DNA from: Strigops habroptila
Taxonomy: Eukaryota > Chordata > Aves > Psittaciformes > Psittacidae
Length of the DNA stretch: 64,000 bases
NCBI RefSeq assembly: GCF_004027225.2
Contig: NC_046358.1
Coordinates: 7,223,284-7,287,283, forward strand
Direction of reading: 5' to 3'
The stretch's first letter is position 1. Each line of letters opens with the position of its first letter. Shown piece by piece: positions 36,001 through 46,800 of this stretch. The position numbers and the translations under genes are program-made. Under the pieces are notes generated by a model. That model did not search any database, had not been told where the DNA came from, and saw nothing but the letters and a program-made list of their open reading frames with translations.

Positions 36001-37578
36001 CCTTTCAGTCTGCTCTACACTTTCTCCTGAGTTTTGGAGAAGGTGTCAATGTTCATGATGTAGGCAGGGTGTGTTTCTGTGTCTGAGCCTATGTACCAGG
36101 TCATAATATAGGCAGATTCCCTACGGCTTTACAACATCTAAAGTTAAAGATAAAAAGTAATTTAGTGTTTAGTGTGTCCTATGTAAATCCTGTCTGCTTC
36201 TCTCCACTTGCCCTCCAAGTGAGCGTGCTTGCAGGTCAAATTAAAGGTGTCTAGTTCGGAATGACTTAGGCATGAAGAACTGCATGGAGAAACTGAAGGC
36301 AAGCGGCACAGGCCCACAAACCAGATCTTAGAGCTAGTATTCTAATTATGCATGATTCAAAATGTCTAGTGTAATGTAGTTATTACCAGTAAACTGAGAT
36401 ATGCATTTATACATAACGAAGCAATAGGAATTAATATACCAATAGCTTGAACTTCCTGCTTTGATTCTCAAATTTTGGGTTTTTTGGTTTTTTAGAGAAT
36501 GTGCTGCCCCTGTAGAGAAAGGGGCAGAATGTATAGATAGGGACAGAAGCATGGCACCAAAACTGTAAATCAGGAACCAGGATCAGCAGAACTCGCCTTT
36601 ATAACCTCTTGTCTGGTTCATAGTAGTGCCCTGAGCATGTAAAAAGCAGGGCATGGACTAAGCATGTTTAGGGGCGAGATGAGGTTTCTCACCTGCTGCA
36701 GCTGTAGCAAGGAAAAGGGTGCAGAGTTTCTTACAAGGTGCAGGGGGGAGGAACTGGTGAGGGGAAAAAAAACAACAAACAAATAAGTAATGGAAATCAC
36801 AGATTCAAATTGAGTGTAGTATTTCCCAGACAGTAAGGTCATAAGCTTGGTTGTGGTGAGAGAAATTATTTGAAGACTGAAATTAATAAGCACAGTACAT
36901 ATATTTCAGGTGTTGAATAGCTTTTTAATAGACAGTATTTTCAGGTAACTCTCTAGCCACATAGGCAGCTGTACTGAAGCATACTGGTACCAGCCAGCAA
37001 TAATGGCACCTGCAGGAATGAACCTGAAAATACTGGTAATCTTCTTGTATAGTTCTTAAGTTCTTTAAAGAGATTTTTAAAAACAGTAACTGAGATTTGA
37101 GCACTGAAGGTCTTTATCTTCTGCAACACAGGTTGCAATAGTGGGGTTTTTTTCCTTTATTTCACTTACTAATAAAAGGGAATTTGGGTGCCATCTTTCT
37201 GTAGGCTTTTAGGGTGTTCTCTGGAATACTTCCCAAGTCCTTCAGTGAATAATGCAGTGAATTTCTGCTGGCAGTTTGAAAATAGAACATGTGGCATAGC
37301 CTACGTCACTAATACTTTTCCAAGTTTAAACTTGTATTCAGACACGTAGAATACTAGCTTTTAGTGCAGATTTCCATACTTCTAGCTTAGCTTAATTTTG
37401 TAGGTGGGCTTAACTTGTGCAGAACACTTCTCCATGTACAGGGGCACAGTCCTCTTAAATAGCAAGTGTCTTGGAGGAAGAAATTGTGTGTCAAGTTAAC
37501 TCCTGTTCATGCTTCATAGCCAACCATCCACAAAGCACCGTGATTTGGGTTAGAATGGGGGTTGTGTTTTTCTCATGA

Positions 37579-37716
37579 ATGTTCTTTCTAGATTTAGAAG
37601 AATTGCCAAATGAAGCTAGGAATGTTCTAAGAGAAGATGACTATTTAATGGCATCAGAAGTTAGACTAAATGAAATCCTTGGAGCCAACTTCTTCAAGCA
37701 AAAAGGGAATTTGTAA
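37579..37716 (+). CDS. Unidentified 45-codon ORF in the Cyrano 3' region
   Basis: ATG 37579 to TAA 37716. The peptide begins MFFLDLEELP and ends GANFFKQKGNL. It is acidic and helix-like, with no membrane segment or low-complexity run. The composition (many Glu, Asp, Asn, Leu and Arg) looks more protein-like than neighbouring short ORFs. A splice-acceptor-like TTCTTTCTAG ends at 37591, so it could instead be the terminal exon of an unseen transcript, a coding relic, or chance. I do not recognise a family. Confidence 0.3.
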   Translation: MFFLDLEELPNEARNVLREDDYLMASEVRLNEILGANFFKQKGNL

Positions 37717-38263
37717 CACAAGTTTAGCTCAGCAGTAAACCATGGTCACCTGCTTCTTAGTGGGTATTCTTTAGAACACTTTGCATGCTTTTAAACTTTC
37801 ATGTTTTCTTTTGTGTGGTGAGTAAGCAGTTGTATCCTTTGTTAATGCTTATTCCCCTCAATATAAAACCTGGGAATAAGCTACTTTAGGATGTCAGTGA
37901 AGATTATCTCCTTTTCAAAAGCATGATACAACAGCAAAGGAGAAGTATTAGTGTTTAAAAATTACCTTAGTACTTAAAAAACAAGCTAGAAAATACTTCT
38001 TATGTTGAACTTCTGATGCTGTGCTCACATGGGTTATTATTGGTGTCACTAGGAACTACGTATTCCCATTGCACTTGTTTTACATGGTAACAGTGAAAGA
38101 ATGTCTCCCTGCAAATTCTGATGTTTTTCCAAAAGGCAGCTTGCTTTTATATCTATGCATCTTTGAGGATTTCAAGATAAGATTTTATTCTTTTGACACT
38201 GTAAAGAGGAACTGTTTAAAAATGAACTTGGAAACTCTGCACCTGTATACAAATTTTTTTAGC

Positions 38264-38269
38264 AATAAA
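38264..38269 (+). terminator. Candidate Cyrano poly(A) signal
   Basis: AATAAA on the plus strand before the convergent OIP5 3' end. Alternatives are at 39095 and 39738. Confidence 0.35.
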
Positions 38270-38890
38270 GCAGCACAGGCTGAGAATGCACTAAAACTGG
38301 ATGTGTCATTTGTTCAGAAGACAAATTAACCGACTTGCCATACACTCTGCTTCTGAGGTGTGTTTGTACTTGCTCTACCTGTGTCTAAACTCAACAATTT
38401 AGGCTGAACCTACAGGTCCAGCTGTCCCAGCACACTTCAGGCACAGGAGCCTCACGACTTCTCAGAAGGCAGCTAAAGAAAAGTTACTCTGCTCATACTA
38501 AGATGGGCAACATCTCAGATAAAGCTTTAAGGGCTGGTTTAGATGGTCACAGAAAGCTTCTTGCTTGCAGATTGGCCGAATTAATAAGCCCTTTAAAAAA
38601 CTTTCATAGAAGTGCATTGTTTATTGTTTGGGCGACTCCATCTCTGAATAACTCCTCCTATGGCTGGCATCTCTCAACCTGCAGGGAAGCACAACTTCCC
38701 TTGCAGTTGGTGCCAAAATGCTGTAATGCAGCAGGACAGTGTGTCAGCTCAGGACAGTGCTGAAGAAGCCATGGTTCCCAGCCCTGCTACGACCCTTCCA
38801 AAGCCTGTTCTGGATTGCTAACCCTTAAGCTAGTTTATAGAAGGTTTTCAGTATGATTGTTACTTCAGTAGCCTGTTCAATCACCTTTGT

Positions 38891-38896
38891 TTTATT
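38891..38896 (-). terminator. Candidate OIP5 poly(A) signal
   Basis: Reverse-strand AATAAA about 0.9 kb after the OIP5 stop. It would give an OIP5 3' UTR of 38870-39806. Confidence 0.4.
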
Positions 38897-39806
38897 TTCT
38901 AGTTATTTTTGTCTCCAGATTCCAGAGAAGACAGCTCTTGGTAAGGCCTGACTTGTTTTCTAAGTGGCTCTATTCACTTAAATAGAGAATCCATCCTTCC
39001 CAAGCCAGACTGGCCCTGGCTGCATTTAAAGCTGGAATGCATTTCTCCAGATGCCTGGTTAGTGGAAATTAGGTCCTACACTAGAATAGGAACAATAAAT
39101 AATCACTGATCAACCATAGCTTAAGAGGAATTTGAATCTGGGACAGGCTGTGGGATCAAACACTGAATCTTTCAGGAATAATAGTTTATAAGCATCACTT
39201 AAACTACACATGTAGGTTTAAGTTAATATAGCAGTAATGTTCATTTCAAGTTACTGAAGAGAATGCATTTGTGTGGCTTATTTCTTAAAAGAGAGAAAGA
39301 ACAGGAGGCCCTTTAGCAGTGCCTCAAGTACCAGATGTAGCTTATGAGCCACTCTACCAACAGCTACCTGCCATTAACACTGTATCTCTATGAAAAGGAA
39401 GGACAAGAACTTTAGATCTCTGTAAGAATGTTCAATTTGTAATAGCTCCTCTTGAATATCATCTTGTTAGTATGTTTTGTATGTTCCAGAAACGTTATTT
39501 TTGTATTTCAAAGGCTGGTTTTCCTCCTGAAGTCATTAGAGAGAATCACTGTGAAACTGTCAGAGTGATGTGCTGCATGGGTGAGCTATTCATTTTTCCA
39601 AGCATATCTTCAGGATGTCAGATATTCAGGTGTTCCCCTTAGACTGAAGGGACGCACTTAAGCATCAGTTCTTTCCGTGCAGAGATAACGTGACACATCA
39701 ACCCTCAAAGCTGTTCTGGTGCGTTAGTTCATCATAAGGAATAAACTCAGCAGAGATGCAGAAACAACTGCAGCAGTTCTTGAAATGGGGTATTAGCTGA
39801 CCCTGA

Positions 39807-39947
39807 CTATTGCATATCCTCACAGTAGCCCAGCTGCATCTGATGCAAAGCTCTGCTCTTCTGCCCATTGGTTTTTTTCTCCAGTTTCTCCAGCTTCTCA
39901 ATCAGTGATTCCATGCGAGTGTGGGTCTCCACAAGCTTTTCCTTCAG
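39807..39947 (-). CDS. OIP5: OIP5 coding exon 5 (stop)
   Basis: Residues 178-223 and TAG. Amphipathic, probably coiled-coil C-terminus. Acceptor with a long pyrimidine run, CTTTTTTTTTCTAG. Confidence 0.92.
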   Translation of the reverse strand: MKEKLVETHTRMESLIEKLEKLEKKTNGQKSRALHQMQLGYCEDMQ

Positions 39948-42900
39948 CTAGAAAAAAAAAGAACTAAGATATTAAGACTGCAACAGAGAAATATCCTAAC
40001 ACTGGATCTTTGAATGATCTGCACCCCTCTTGCAGTGGTTGTAGAGCAGTTGGCTTTCAAGATGGAAAATTATACTGGGCTTTAATCTCTATACTGCATG
40101 TCTAGTCCAGCCAAAACTGGCACCCAAATCAGGCCTGTGCTACAGAGAGACAGATGAATGTGTGGCAGCATAGCCCCTTTCAGAGCTGTATGGAAATACT
40201 CAAGGAGACAGAGCTGCTGGAACCTTTTTACGAGCAATCCAATATTCCCTAACTCATGTTTTCACACAGACAGAGACCTTGACAGTCTCAGGACAGGCTG
40301 TTTCATCATTAGCTTAGGGAAACAGATGGACAGTCCTTCAAAAATGCCATTTCCAGAGGCTGGGGTTTAAGTTAACACATTAAAAGCACAAGAGGAAAAT
40401 CCTGCTGACATTGTGTGTCAAAAAGCAAAGACCAGATTCTTGTTAATGAGCAAACTCTCCACAGTTACATGATTTGTGTTTGCACTCAAGAACTACTATT
40501 GTTTTACTTAAGAATAAGCTTTAAGTCTTGCCTTTCTTTTAGCCTCACTTGACCTGTAAAAATACTCTGATCTTACAGCAAGACACTGGAAGATGACTTT
40601 AAGGAGGGCAAAACTCAAGAAATGCCACGGGCCCATTTCCATGCTTAGAGCAGAAGCTAAAAAGAAAAGAATTTAAGAAACAAGCATGTGAATATCAGAC
40701 ACATGTGAATACCGGATACACTGGCTGTCTCCCACATGCAGGAGCTTTATTTGAGCTATGGGACAGACAATTCAGTAAGACAACAACTAACCAACTTACA
40801 GAAAAACGCATCCAATTTAAACACCCAAAAAAGAGGGAGGTTCTAGTGGTGCCTCTGAAGCTACAGTAAACGCTGCCATGCTGCTTTGAGCTCACATAGC
40901 CTTGAATACACCTTCCAAATTAACAAATTGCTGTTCTTTAAAGTCTCCAATGGTGACTGATCAATTCCAGGCACAACACAAGTAGGTTGAGGCGTCCCTG
41001 CTCATGGCAGGAAGGTTGGAACTAGATGATCTTAAGGTTGTCTCCAACCCAAACCATTCTATGGTTCTATGATACTTGAACAAAGTCTGTCTAAAAGATT
41101 CTTGGGCTTTTTTCTTTTCAAAGTATAGAGATAAAAGTGTGCCATACACACTTTGGCAAGAAAGTAGCTAGAACCGGATATGTTTTGGAGATAAGTGGTT
41201 CTAGAAAATGTTTGGCATGTCTCACACACTTAAGTCAGTCACTGTGTTATACGTCACTATTTTCTCCATCTTATGCACTTAAAACTGTATCAATATTTTT
41301 GGACTAATATAAAAAAATACTCCTTTTAATATTTTCCATACAAATGAATGTAGAAACCTTACATGTTGCATTTGTTCCCTTAAGGTCACAGTAGGAAAAT
41401 TCACCTTAGAAGCTTCTACTACGATGTGGGATTTTAAGAGGTAACTGGAAAACAAAAGAAGAAACAAAACCAAGAAAAACAATTAAAGCACCCATAGCTG
41501 AATTCATTGTTTAGACAGATTATTTAAGATGATTTTAAAGCAGATAAAAAGTTGTTGCCAAAAGTAGTCAATACACTATGAAAAGATTAAAAACATAACA
41601 AGGGTTTTACTTGGAAATCATAAGATCCTCTCATCACCAGCTATAATTTTCAGTTACTACAGTCAAGTCCTCAGTCTATCATGGAACTACTTTGACACCT
41701 TATGTTAGCTTAGTGAATCTGGAACAGAAGATTTCAGTATTGCAAACCTTGATGTTACATGAGGATAAGAAGCACAAGTCAAATGGAGTCAGGCCAACAC
41801 CAACAATTAAAACCAGAGGATATTGCAATCCCACATCAATGCGCTCGGTCAAAATGAGCTGTAGATTAGTTATAATGACTTACAAATTGCCATGCAACCA
41901 CTGGCCATAAGAACAGAGCACGCTCACCAGAGGATGCTGTCCTTGAAGAAACAGAAGAGGCCTCGGAGATACGCCAGGTCCCTGGGGGCAGAATAAAGAA
42001 TGAAGCCCACGATCAAGCCACACAACCGACAGGCCAATGTGTTGTAAGCACTAAGAGGAGCAAGGGGAAAATAGTATTAAACAGAAGCATCTGAAACCAT
42101 AGATACAGCACGCTTGTGAGAAGACAGCAAACCAGGGCATAATAATAATGCTTTCTCCTTAAAGAAATATTACATACAAAGAGAACATAAATGTAAAACG
42201 TTTGGGCATGTTGTGCAAGAAATAATCTCTGTAAGAAATGAAGCTGCAATTAAGGAAGAAAATAGATGTCTTATTATCACAGAGTGGTTTAGGCTGTAGT
42301 ACTCAAAAGAAGATTTAACTGGTAAAACACCTGTGCCGGGTCATAGATGTGACATTTCCTCCTGATAAAACAGATTGTTACCTCATACAGAGAGAGGAAG
42401 GGGAAAAAAAAAAGGGAAAAAATAAAAAGCAAGTCTTATAAAGTTCCCAGGCCCTATAATTAGTAAAATACCCTTTAAATGCCATTTAAACAAACAGGTT
42501 CTGTAAGTCCTCAGGTGGTATTTACAGTCTTCCCATCAGACTAACCCGAGTTATCGAGCCTGTTGATAACTGTAGGCTTGTGAACGGAGCAGCAGGAGAT
42601 AATAATTTTCAGTACATATATATATATATATATATAAAAACAACAAACAACCAAACCCCGAAGAGAGATGCTTTAATTCAGGTAACAGACCTTCAAGGGA
42701 AGGAGAGAAGAGCCTCAAAGGCTTCTGCTCAAACGCTCCTTCCCACCACCAAAGGTTTGAGCAGCAGAACTTCTGATTCTGACCAAATGACAGCCGCGCA
42801 CCCTCACGAGCTCCCTCGCTCCGCAGCGCACCCCAGCGCCGGCCCAGCCCGCTCAATGCCCCGCGGAGGCAGCTCCCGGCAGGCCGGTGCCCCGAGCAAG

Positions 42901-43353
42901 CGGTAGGCGAGCTACGCACCATCCCAGCAGGGCTCCCTCCAGGCCGATCATCAGCGAGTCCTTCGAGATCACGTCGTTTGTGACTCCTGAGGAGAAAGAC
43001 GGACCCGCTGAAACCCGGACCCGCCGCACCAGCCACCCGCCGGCACCCCCAACCCGCGCCCCCAGGGCACCCCCCGCCCGAGGCGGGCACTGACGGAAGC
43101 AGATGAGGATGCCGAGCAGCTGCTCCTCCTGCGCGCACAGATGCAGCGAGTCGCCCAGCACCGTCCAGCAGCCGCGGCACTGGAACACGGCGCATGGCTC
43201 CGGCAGCGACACCGGCTCCGCAGCCTGCGGCGAGGAAGGCGGCAACACCTGGACCCGCGGGACAGCGGCGGGTGACGACGGCTGCTCCACAACGACGATG
43301 CTGCTGGGCTCCGGGTCGTGCAACACCTCCCCCAGCTGCCGCCGCACCGCCAT
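39807..43353 (-). CDS. OIP5: OIP5 / Mis18-beta (complete, 5 coding exons)
   Basis: Mis18-beta, a subunit of the Mis18 complex that licenses centromeres for CENP-A loading after mitosis. Exons on the minus strand: 43353-43095, 42986-42920, 42050-41928, 41444-41363 and 39947-39807. They are in phase and give 223 aa (human 229). The Yippee-like Mis18 domain uses two CxxC zinc pairs, both visible: C59-C62 (FQCRGC) and C116-C119 (ACRLCG). The C-terminus is a helical segment rich in Leu, Lys and Glu (from LKEKLVETHTRMESLIEKLE), the part that multimerises Mis18 subunits. The N-terminal ~50 residues are Pro/Ser/Val-rich and poorly conserved. Start chosen at MAVRRQ; an in-frame ATG at 43395 would add 14 residues. 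The exon 1 donor GTCAGT and exon 2 donor GTGCGT are slightly unusual. Confidence 0.95.
39948..41362 (-). other. OIP5: OIP5 intron 4
   Basis: About 1.4 kb with one CR1 fragment (40981-41072). Otherwise nothing recognised. Confidence 0.8.
40981..41072 (+). repeat. CR1 LINE 3'-end fragment
   Basis: Plus-oriented: CGTCCCTGCTCATGGCAGG, then GGAACTAGATGATCTTAAGG, ending CATTCTATGGTTCTATGA. Confidence 0.93.
41363..41444 (-). CDS. OIP5: OIP5 coding exon 4
   Basis: 82 bp, residues 150-177 (CYLLKSHIVVEASKV...). Acceptor TTTTCCAG, donor CAT|GTAAGG. Confidence 0.93.
41928..42050 (-). CDS. OIP5: OIP5 coding exon 3
   Basis: 123 bp, residues 109-149, with the second zinc CxxC (C116, C119). Acceptor CTCTTAG, donor CTCTG|GTGAGC. 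Confidence 0.94.
42051..42919 (-). other. OIP5: OIP5 intron 2
   Basis: Contains an (AT)n microsatellite at about 42615-42638 and the edge of the CpG island. Nothing else recognised. Confidence 0.7.
42615..42638. repeat. (AT)n microsatellite
   Basis: About 24 bp of alternating A/T in OIP5 intron 2. Confidence 0.9.
42920..42986 (-). CDS. OIP5: OIP5 coding exon 2
   Basis: 67 bp, residues 87-108 (RVTNDVISKDSLMIGLEG...). Acceptor TCTCCTCAG, donor GATG|GTGCGT. Confidence 0.93.
43095..43353 (-). CDS. OIP5: OIP5 coding exon 1
   Basis: Residues 1-86: variable N-terminus and the first zinc CxxC (C59, C62). Donor TTCC|GTCAGT. Confidence 0.9.
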
Positions 43354-43762
43354 CTTCTCCCGCCCCGCGCTCGAGCGCCGCGCCCGCCTTCCCAATTGGA
43401 GCGCGCTTCACGGGTCTGCGCTGCCATTGGTCAGGGCTTGCGTCAATCCTCATCGCCTGCGACTATTGGGAAGTGGGCCGCACCGGGTCATTCCATCGCC
43501 CAATCACGCAGGGGAAGGCGGGGCTTTCCCTCGCCTGGAGCGCCTATCGCGTTTAAACAATAGAAGCGCTCCCCGGTAGCCACGCTGCTATTGGTGGTAT
43601 TCCTGCCCATAGTCCCAACCCCTCTGCCTCATCCAGCCAATGGCGTGGCGCGGCGGGCAAGTTCGAACGGCGGGGGCGGGCTGAAGCGAGGCGCGACGCG
43701 TCAGTTGGGCGCGAGGTTGGGAGCGCGGCGGTTGAGGCGAGGCCGGTCGGTCGGTGCTCGCC

Positions 43763-43858
43763 ATGGCGCCGTCCCCGCTGCGGCAGCAGCTCGAAGCGCT
43801 GAAATACGCCGAGCTCCAGCGGATCGCGAAGGCCGCTGGGCTGAAGGCCAACCTGCGG
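43763..43858 (+). CDS. NUSAP1: NUSAP1 coding exon 1
   Basis: Residues 1-32, first part of the SAP-like segment. Start in CTCGCCATGG; donor CGG|GTGAGG. Confidence 0.93.
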
Positions 43859-46800
43859 GTGAGGGCGGGAGCAGCACCGCGGGTCTGAGCGAGGGGTGGG
43901 CGGGAGAGGCGCTGGGGCTCCCGCAGTGCCCGGCTGGGAGCTGAGGGGGCGGGTGTCGCGCAGGGAACGCGCCCGTCTCTGTGGACGTCGTTCTGGTTTT
44001 GGGTACGGCGGGGTCGCTGTCCGGGCCCGCGGGAGCAGCTTCGCGCCGAAGCGTCCCTTCATCCCGGCCGTCAGCTGCCGTCCGCGGGGCTGGGAGCTGC
44101 GCCCGTGCGCCGTCCTCTAGGGCTCAGAGGAACGGCTGCTTGTGCGGGCTCCGTTCAACCGGAGATATCGAGGAGGGGATGTGCGGGGCTGCCCCACGGG
44201 GTCCGCCCGCGGCTCTGCCCCTGGGCTGGGGCACCGCGGGGTTCACCGCGGCGGGCAGCTGTGCTTTGGGTTGTTTGGTTATTTAAGACTCGGAAGAATA
44301 GGAACAGGAGGGTGCCCTGAGGGACGAGAATGCGAGTGTTTGTTTACCGCTGTGGTTAAGGAGGGGTTTAAGCTCACGCCGGTGCCTCTTCCCTAGAGCC
44401 ACATGGTGATGCCCGTGCCCTGCCCTCGCCTGGAGGGTACCTCACCCGCGGTAGTCACTGCTGCACTGCCGCGGGGAGAAGGAGCCTTAAAAGAAAGAAG
44501 ATCCAACACTTAAGTGGACAAGGGGACTCCTTGTGCTGCCAGGACAAAGACTTCCCCCTGGGCTTCTAGTTCTGGGATAATTTGTTCTTAAACCTCTAGT
44601 TCTGGTTGGATTTTATGCTGACCTTTTCAAGAGTCTTTCATAGCTTCAATACCAATAGCATAATTTTGTTATTTTGCTGCTGTTACTATTGAATAGATGC
44701 AAGGGGTGAGGAGAAGAATGCTTTGCATGTAGTTTGGGTGAGACAGAAGTTTGTGCAGATAGCTGATACATGCCCGGCTATGCAGTGTTACTAAAAATGG
44801 TCTTGTTCATCCTTGAATAATTAAACTTCCTGGGAAATAGGTAAACAGGAAGGAAGCTGCTCAGGGAAATCCATCTTTGTGTCAGGAGAATATGCTACAT
44901 GTTTATCTGTGGCTGTAAGCGCTTTCTCTAATCTAGAATCATGGATTGGTTTGGATTGGAACGGACCTTAAAGATCATCTAGTTCCAACCCCCTGCCACA
45001 GGCAGGGGCACAATTTGATTGACTTGAATGAAGCTTTAGTCTTCCATTGGATTCAGGAAGCATTCTGCTTGTTTGCTGGATCAATCGATAGGACACTGGT
45101 TGGGTTTATGCAGTTATTTTGTTGGATGACTTAATGTGATATTTGCTTCATATGTTGTCTTGGTTTCTCTCCAGGCAGACAAACTGTTGAAAGCACTGAA
45201 GCAACACTTTGATGGAACAAAACAACAGAGTGAAAATATGGTAATAGATGATAAATCAGCCCTTCTTAAGAGAGATAGACCTAACTGTGTAACTAGTAGA
45301 GCAGGGCATGTACTGAAAGTTATTTTTTTACCATTATAAGAACTGTAATAAAAATACCTTCATAGTGCCTTTAGTTTAATACACTCTGGTACTGACAGAA
45401 ACGGATGTGCTGATATCAGCTTTAAGAGGCCTCCTGTCTGACCCAAAGCTGATTTCCTTTCAGCTGCCAAAATGAACAATGTGGTTTTCAGCAGCAGTAC
45501 AATGATATTCTCTGTGAACATCAACATTTAATTTCCATTGAACGGATATTAATTCCTGCCTGTGTGACTGCAGGCAGTAGTCAGTACCAAATAGAAACAT
45601 ATTTTATTCACTTTACATACCTAGATCAAAGGGGATTAGATATTCATTGGAAAGCATTTGGTAGTTACTACAGCTTACTTACACTGACACTGCAATGAGA
45701 GTGATACAATTGTGATGTTTCCTTTATTTACCTCTTCATGTATTGGCTTCTCTTTTAAGTTTTCTGTGATCTGAATTATTTTGTTGGGTATGGTGATGGT
45801 TTCAAAGTTTTTGATAGTAAGTAAACTGGTATTTGCTTTTCCTAAATAATTTGCTTTTCCTAATATCTCTAAATGCTCCCTTTAAAAACCTTTTTTTAAA
45901 GGTTTGAAGAGCTGGTAGAACCCTTGTAAACTTCTTTTTAATTACAATAAGTATGGAAGTGGCTCTGAGTATTCCTTTTGGTGAAAAGCATTCCACAGAA
46001 ACATGAATCTGGGAGGGTCACAGCATCCTGCAAGTCACATTTCAGATATAAAGCATTAATCTTTTATAATCTTGCTAAAATGCTATATAATAAAACAATT
46101 GTAACCCTTTTAAAGCCTTCAAACATAGGCTGGGATATTTAGGGAAATCTAGATATTGCCAATTTCTTGATCACTGTGCTGTTAGGGACATGCTACTGCT
46201 TTTCCTCTGTATGAAATACTTCTTCCAATAATAAAATGGAAACTGTCTCTTTATAGTATATAATCTGTTTGGGTCAGAGATGTTCCACATGACAGTGTTT
46301 TTTCTGCTACAGGACTCTGAAAAAAGTGCATCTGCTCTCATCAAATCAGATGAACTGAACAATGAGGAGGAAATGATGCCTGATTCGGTGTCTTTTGTTA
46401 CAAGAAGATGTGGCAAAGAAAAGAAAGTAACCAGAAAAAAGAGGAACTCCACTGAGGATACTAGTACCTGTGAGGAAAATACAGAGCTTTCTGACGAGAA
46501 AGAGGTGATTCGCATTGCTTGGCTTTGTTGCTGGCTGCCCCCCTTTCCCCAACATGATGTAAACTCACTTGGTTTTTAACTACCACCATTTAGCAGGTGG
46601 TATAAATGTTATATATATGTGCCTGTGTGTGTGTAGATATAAGACTTTTGTAAGCAAATATTCTGGTACTGGTTTTCTGTACTTTGTAGTACTGATTCAG
46701 TCTATCTTGACTGTGCTGTTCCATAATGAACAGAGACTACTCACTAGTCACAGAAGTAAATTAAATTCCTCTAAGAAAGAAATGATATTCCAAACACTTC

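Larger units (their letters stand above)
22100..38290 (+). ncRNA. OIP5-AS1: Cyrano long noncoding RNA (OIP5-AS1 orthologue); ends approximate
   Basis: Cyrano is a deeply conserved vertebrate lncRNA. Through one extensively paired site it triggers target-directed degradation of miR-7, and this in turn affects the circular RNA Cdr1as. Evidence: (1) the signature miR-7 site at 32189-32213; (2) position and strand between CHP1(+) and OIP5(-), as in mammals; (3) a CpG-island promoter with a clean donor at 22212|22213 and no coding exon recognised downstream. Inferred structure: exon 1 about 22100-22212; possibly a 37-nt exon at 27645-27681; then a large last exon starting perhaps at 29352 and running past the miR-7 site. 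Plus-strand AATAAA hexamers at 32329, 38264, 39095 and 39738 are candidate ends; I chose 38264. If a later one is used, the transcript would overlap the OIP5 3' end. The gene identity is secure; the exon borders are inferred. Confidence 0.8.
29352..38290 (+). ncRNA. OIP5-AS1: Probable large last exon of Cyrano
   Basis: Proposed start after CTACCTCTCCTTTTTATTTTGGG...TTCCAG; proposed end after the AATAAA at 38264-38269. It contains the miR-7 site (32189-32213), a hAT-type MITE (32866-33054), a G-rich run at 30914-30932, AT repeats at 32127-32149 and a 45-codon ORF (37579-37716). The borders are inference. Confidence 0.4.
42780..44300. promoter_or_regulatory. CpG island: bidirectional OIP5/NUSAP1 promoter
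   Basis: The start codons are 410 bp apart and divergent. Six CCAAT/ATTGG boxes lie at 43392-43396, 43426-43430, 43465-43469, 43500-43504, 43590-43594 and 43637-43641. CHR-like hexamers are TTTAAA at 43552-43557 and TTCGAA at 43662-43667. CCAAT arrays with a nearby CHR are the hallmark of promoters driven in G2/M by NF-Y and MuvB/DREAM, which matches the roles of both genes. Confidence 0.8.

Noticed and set aside
42551-43453. 300-codon minus-strand ORF overlapping OIP5 exon 1
   Set aside because: Wrong frame relative to the Mis18 domain and runs through OIP5 introns. The real exons are identified by the CxxC-containing frame and splice sites.
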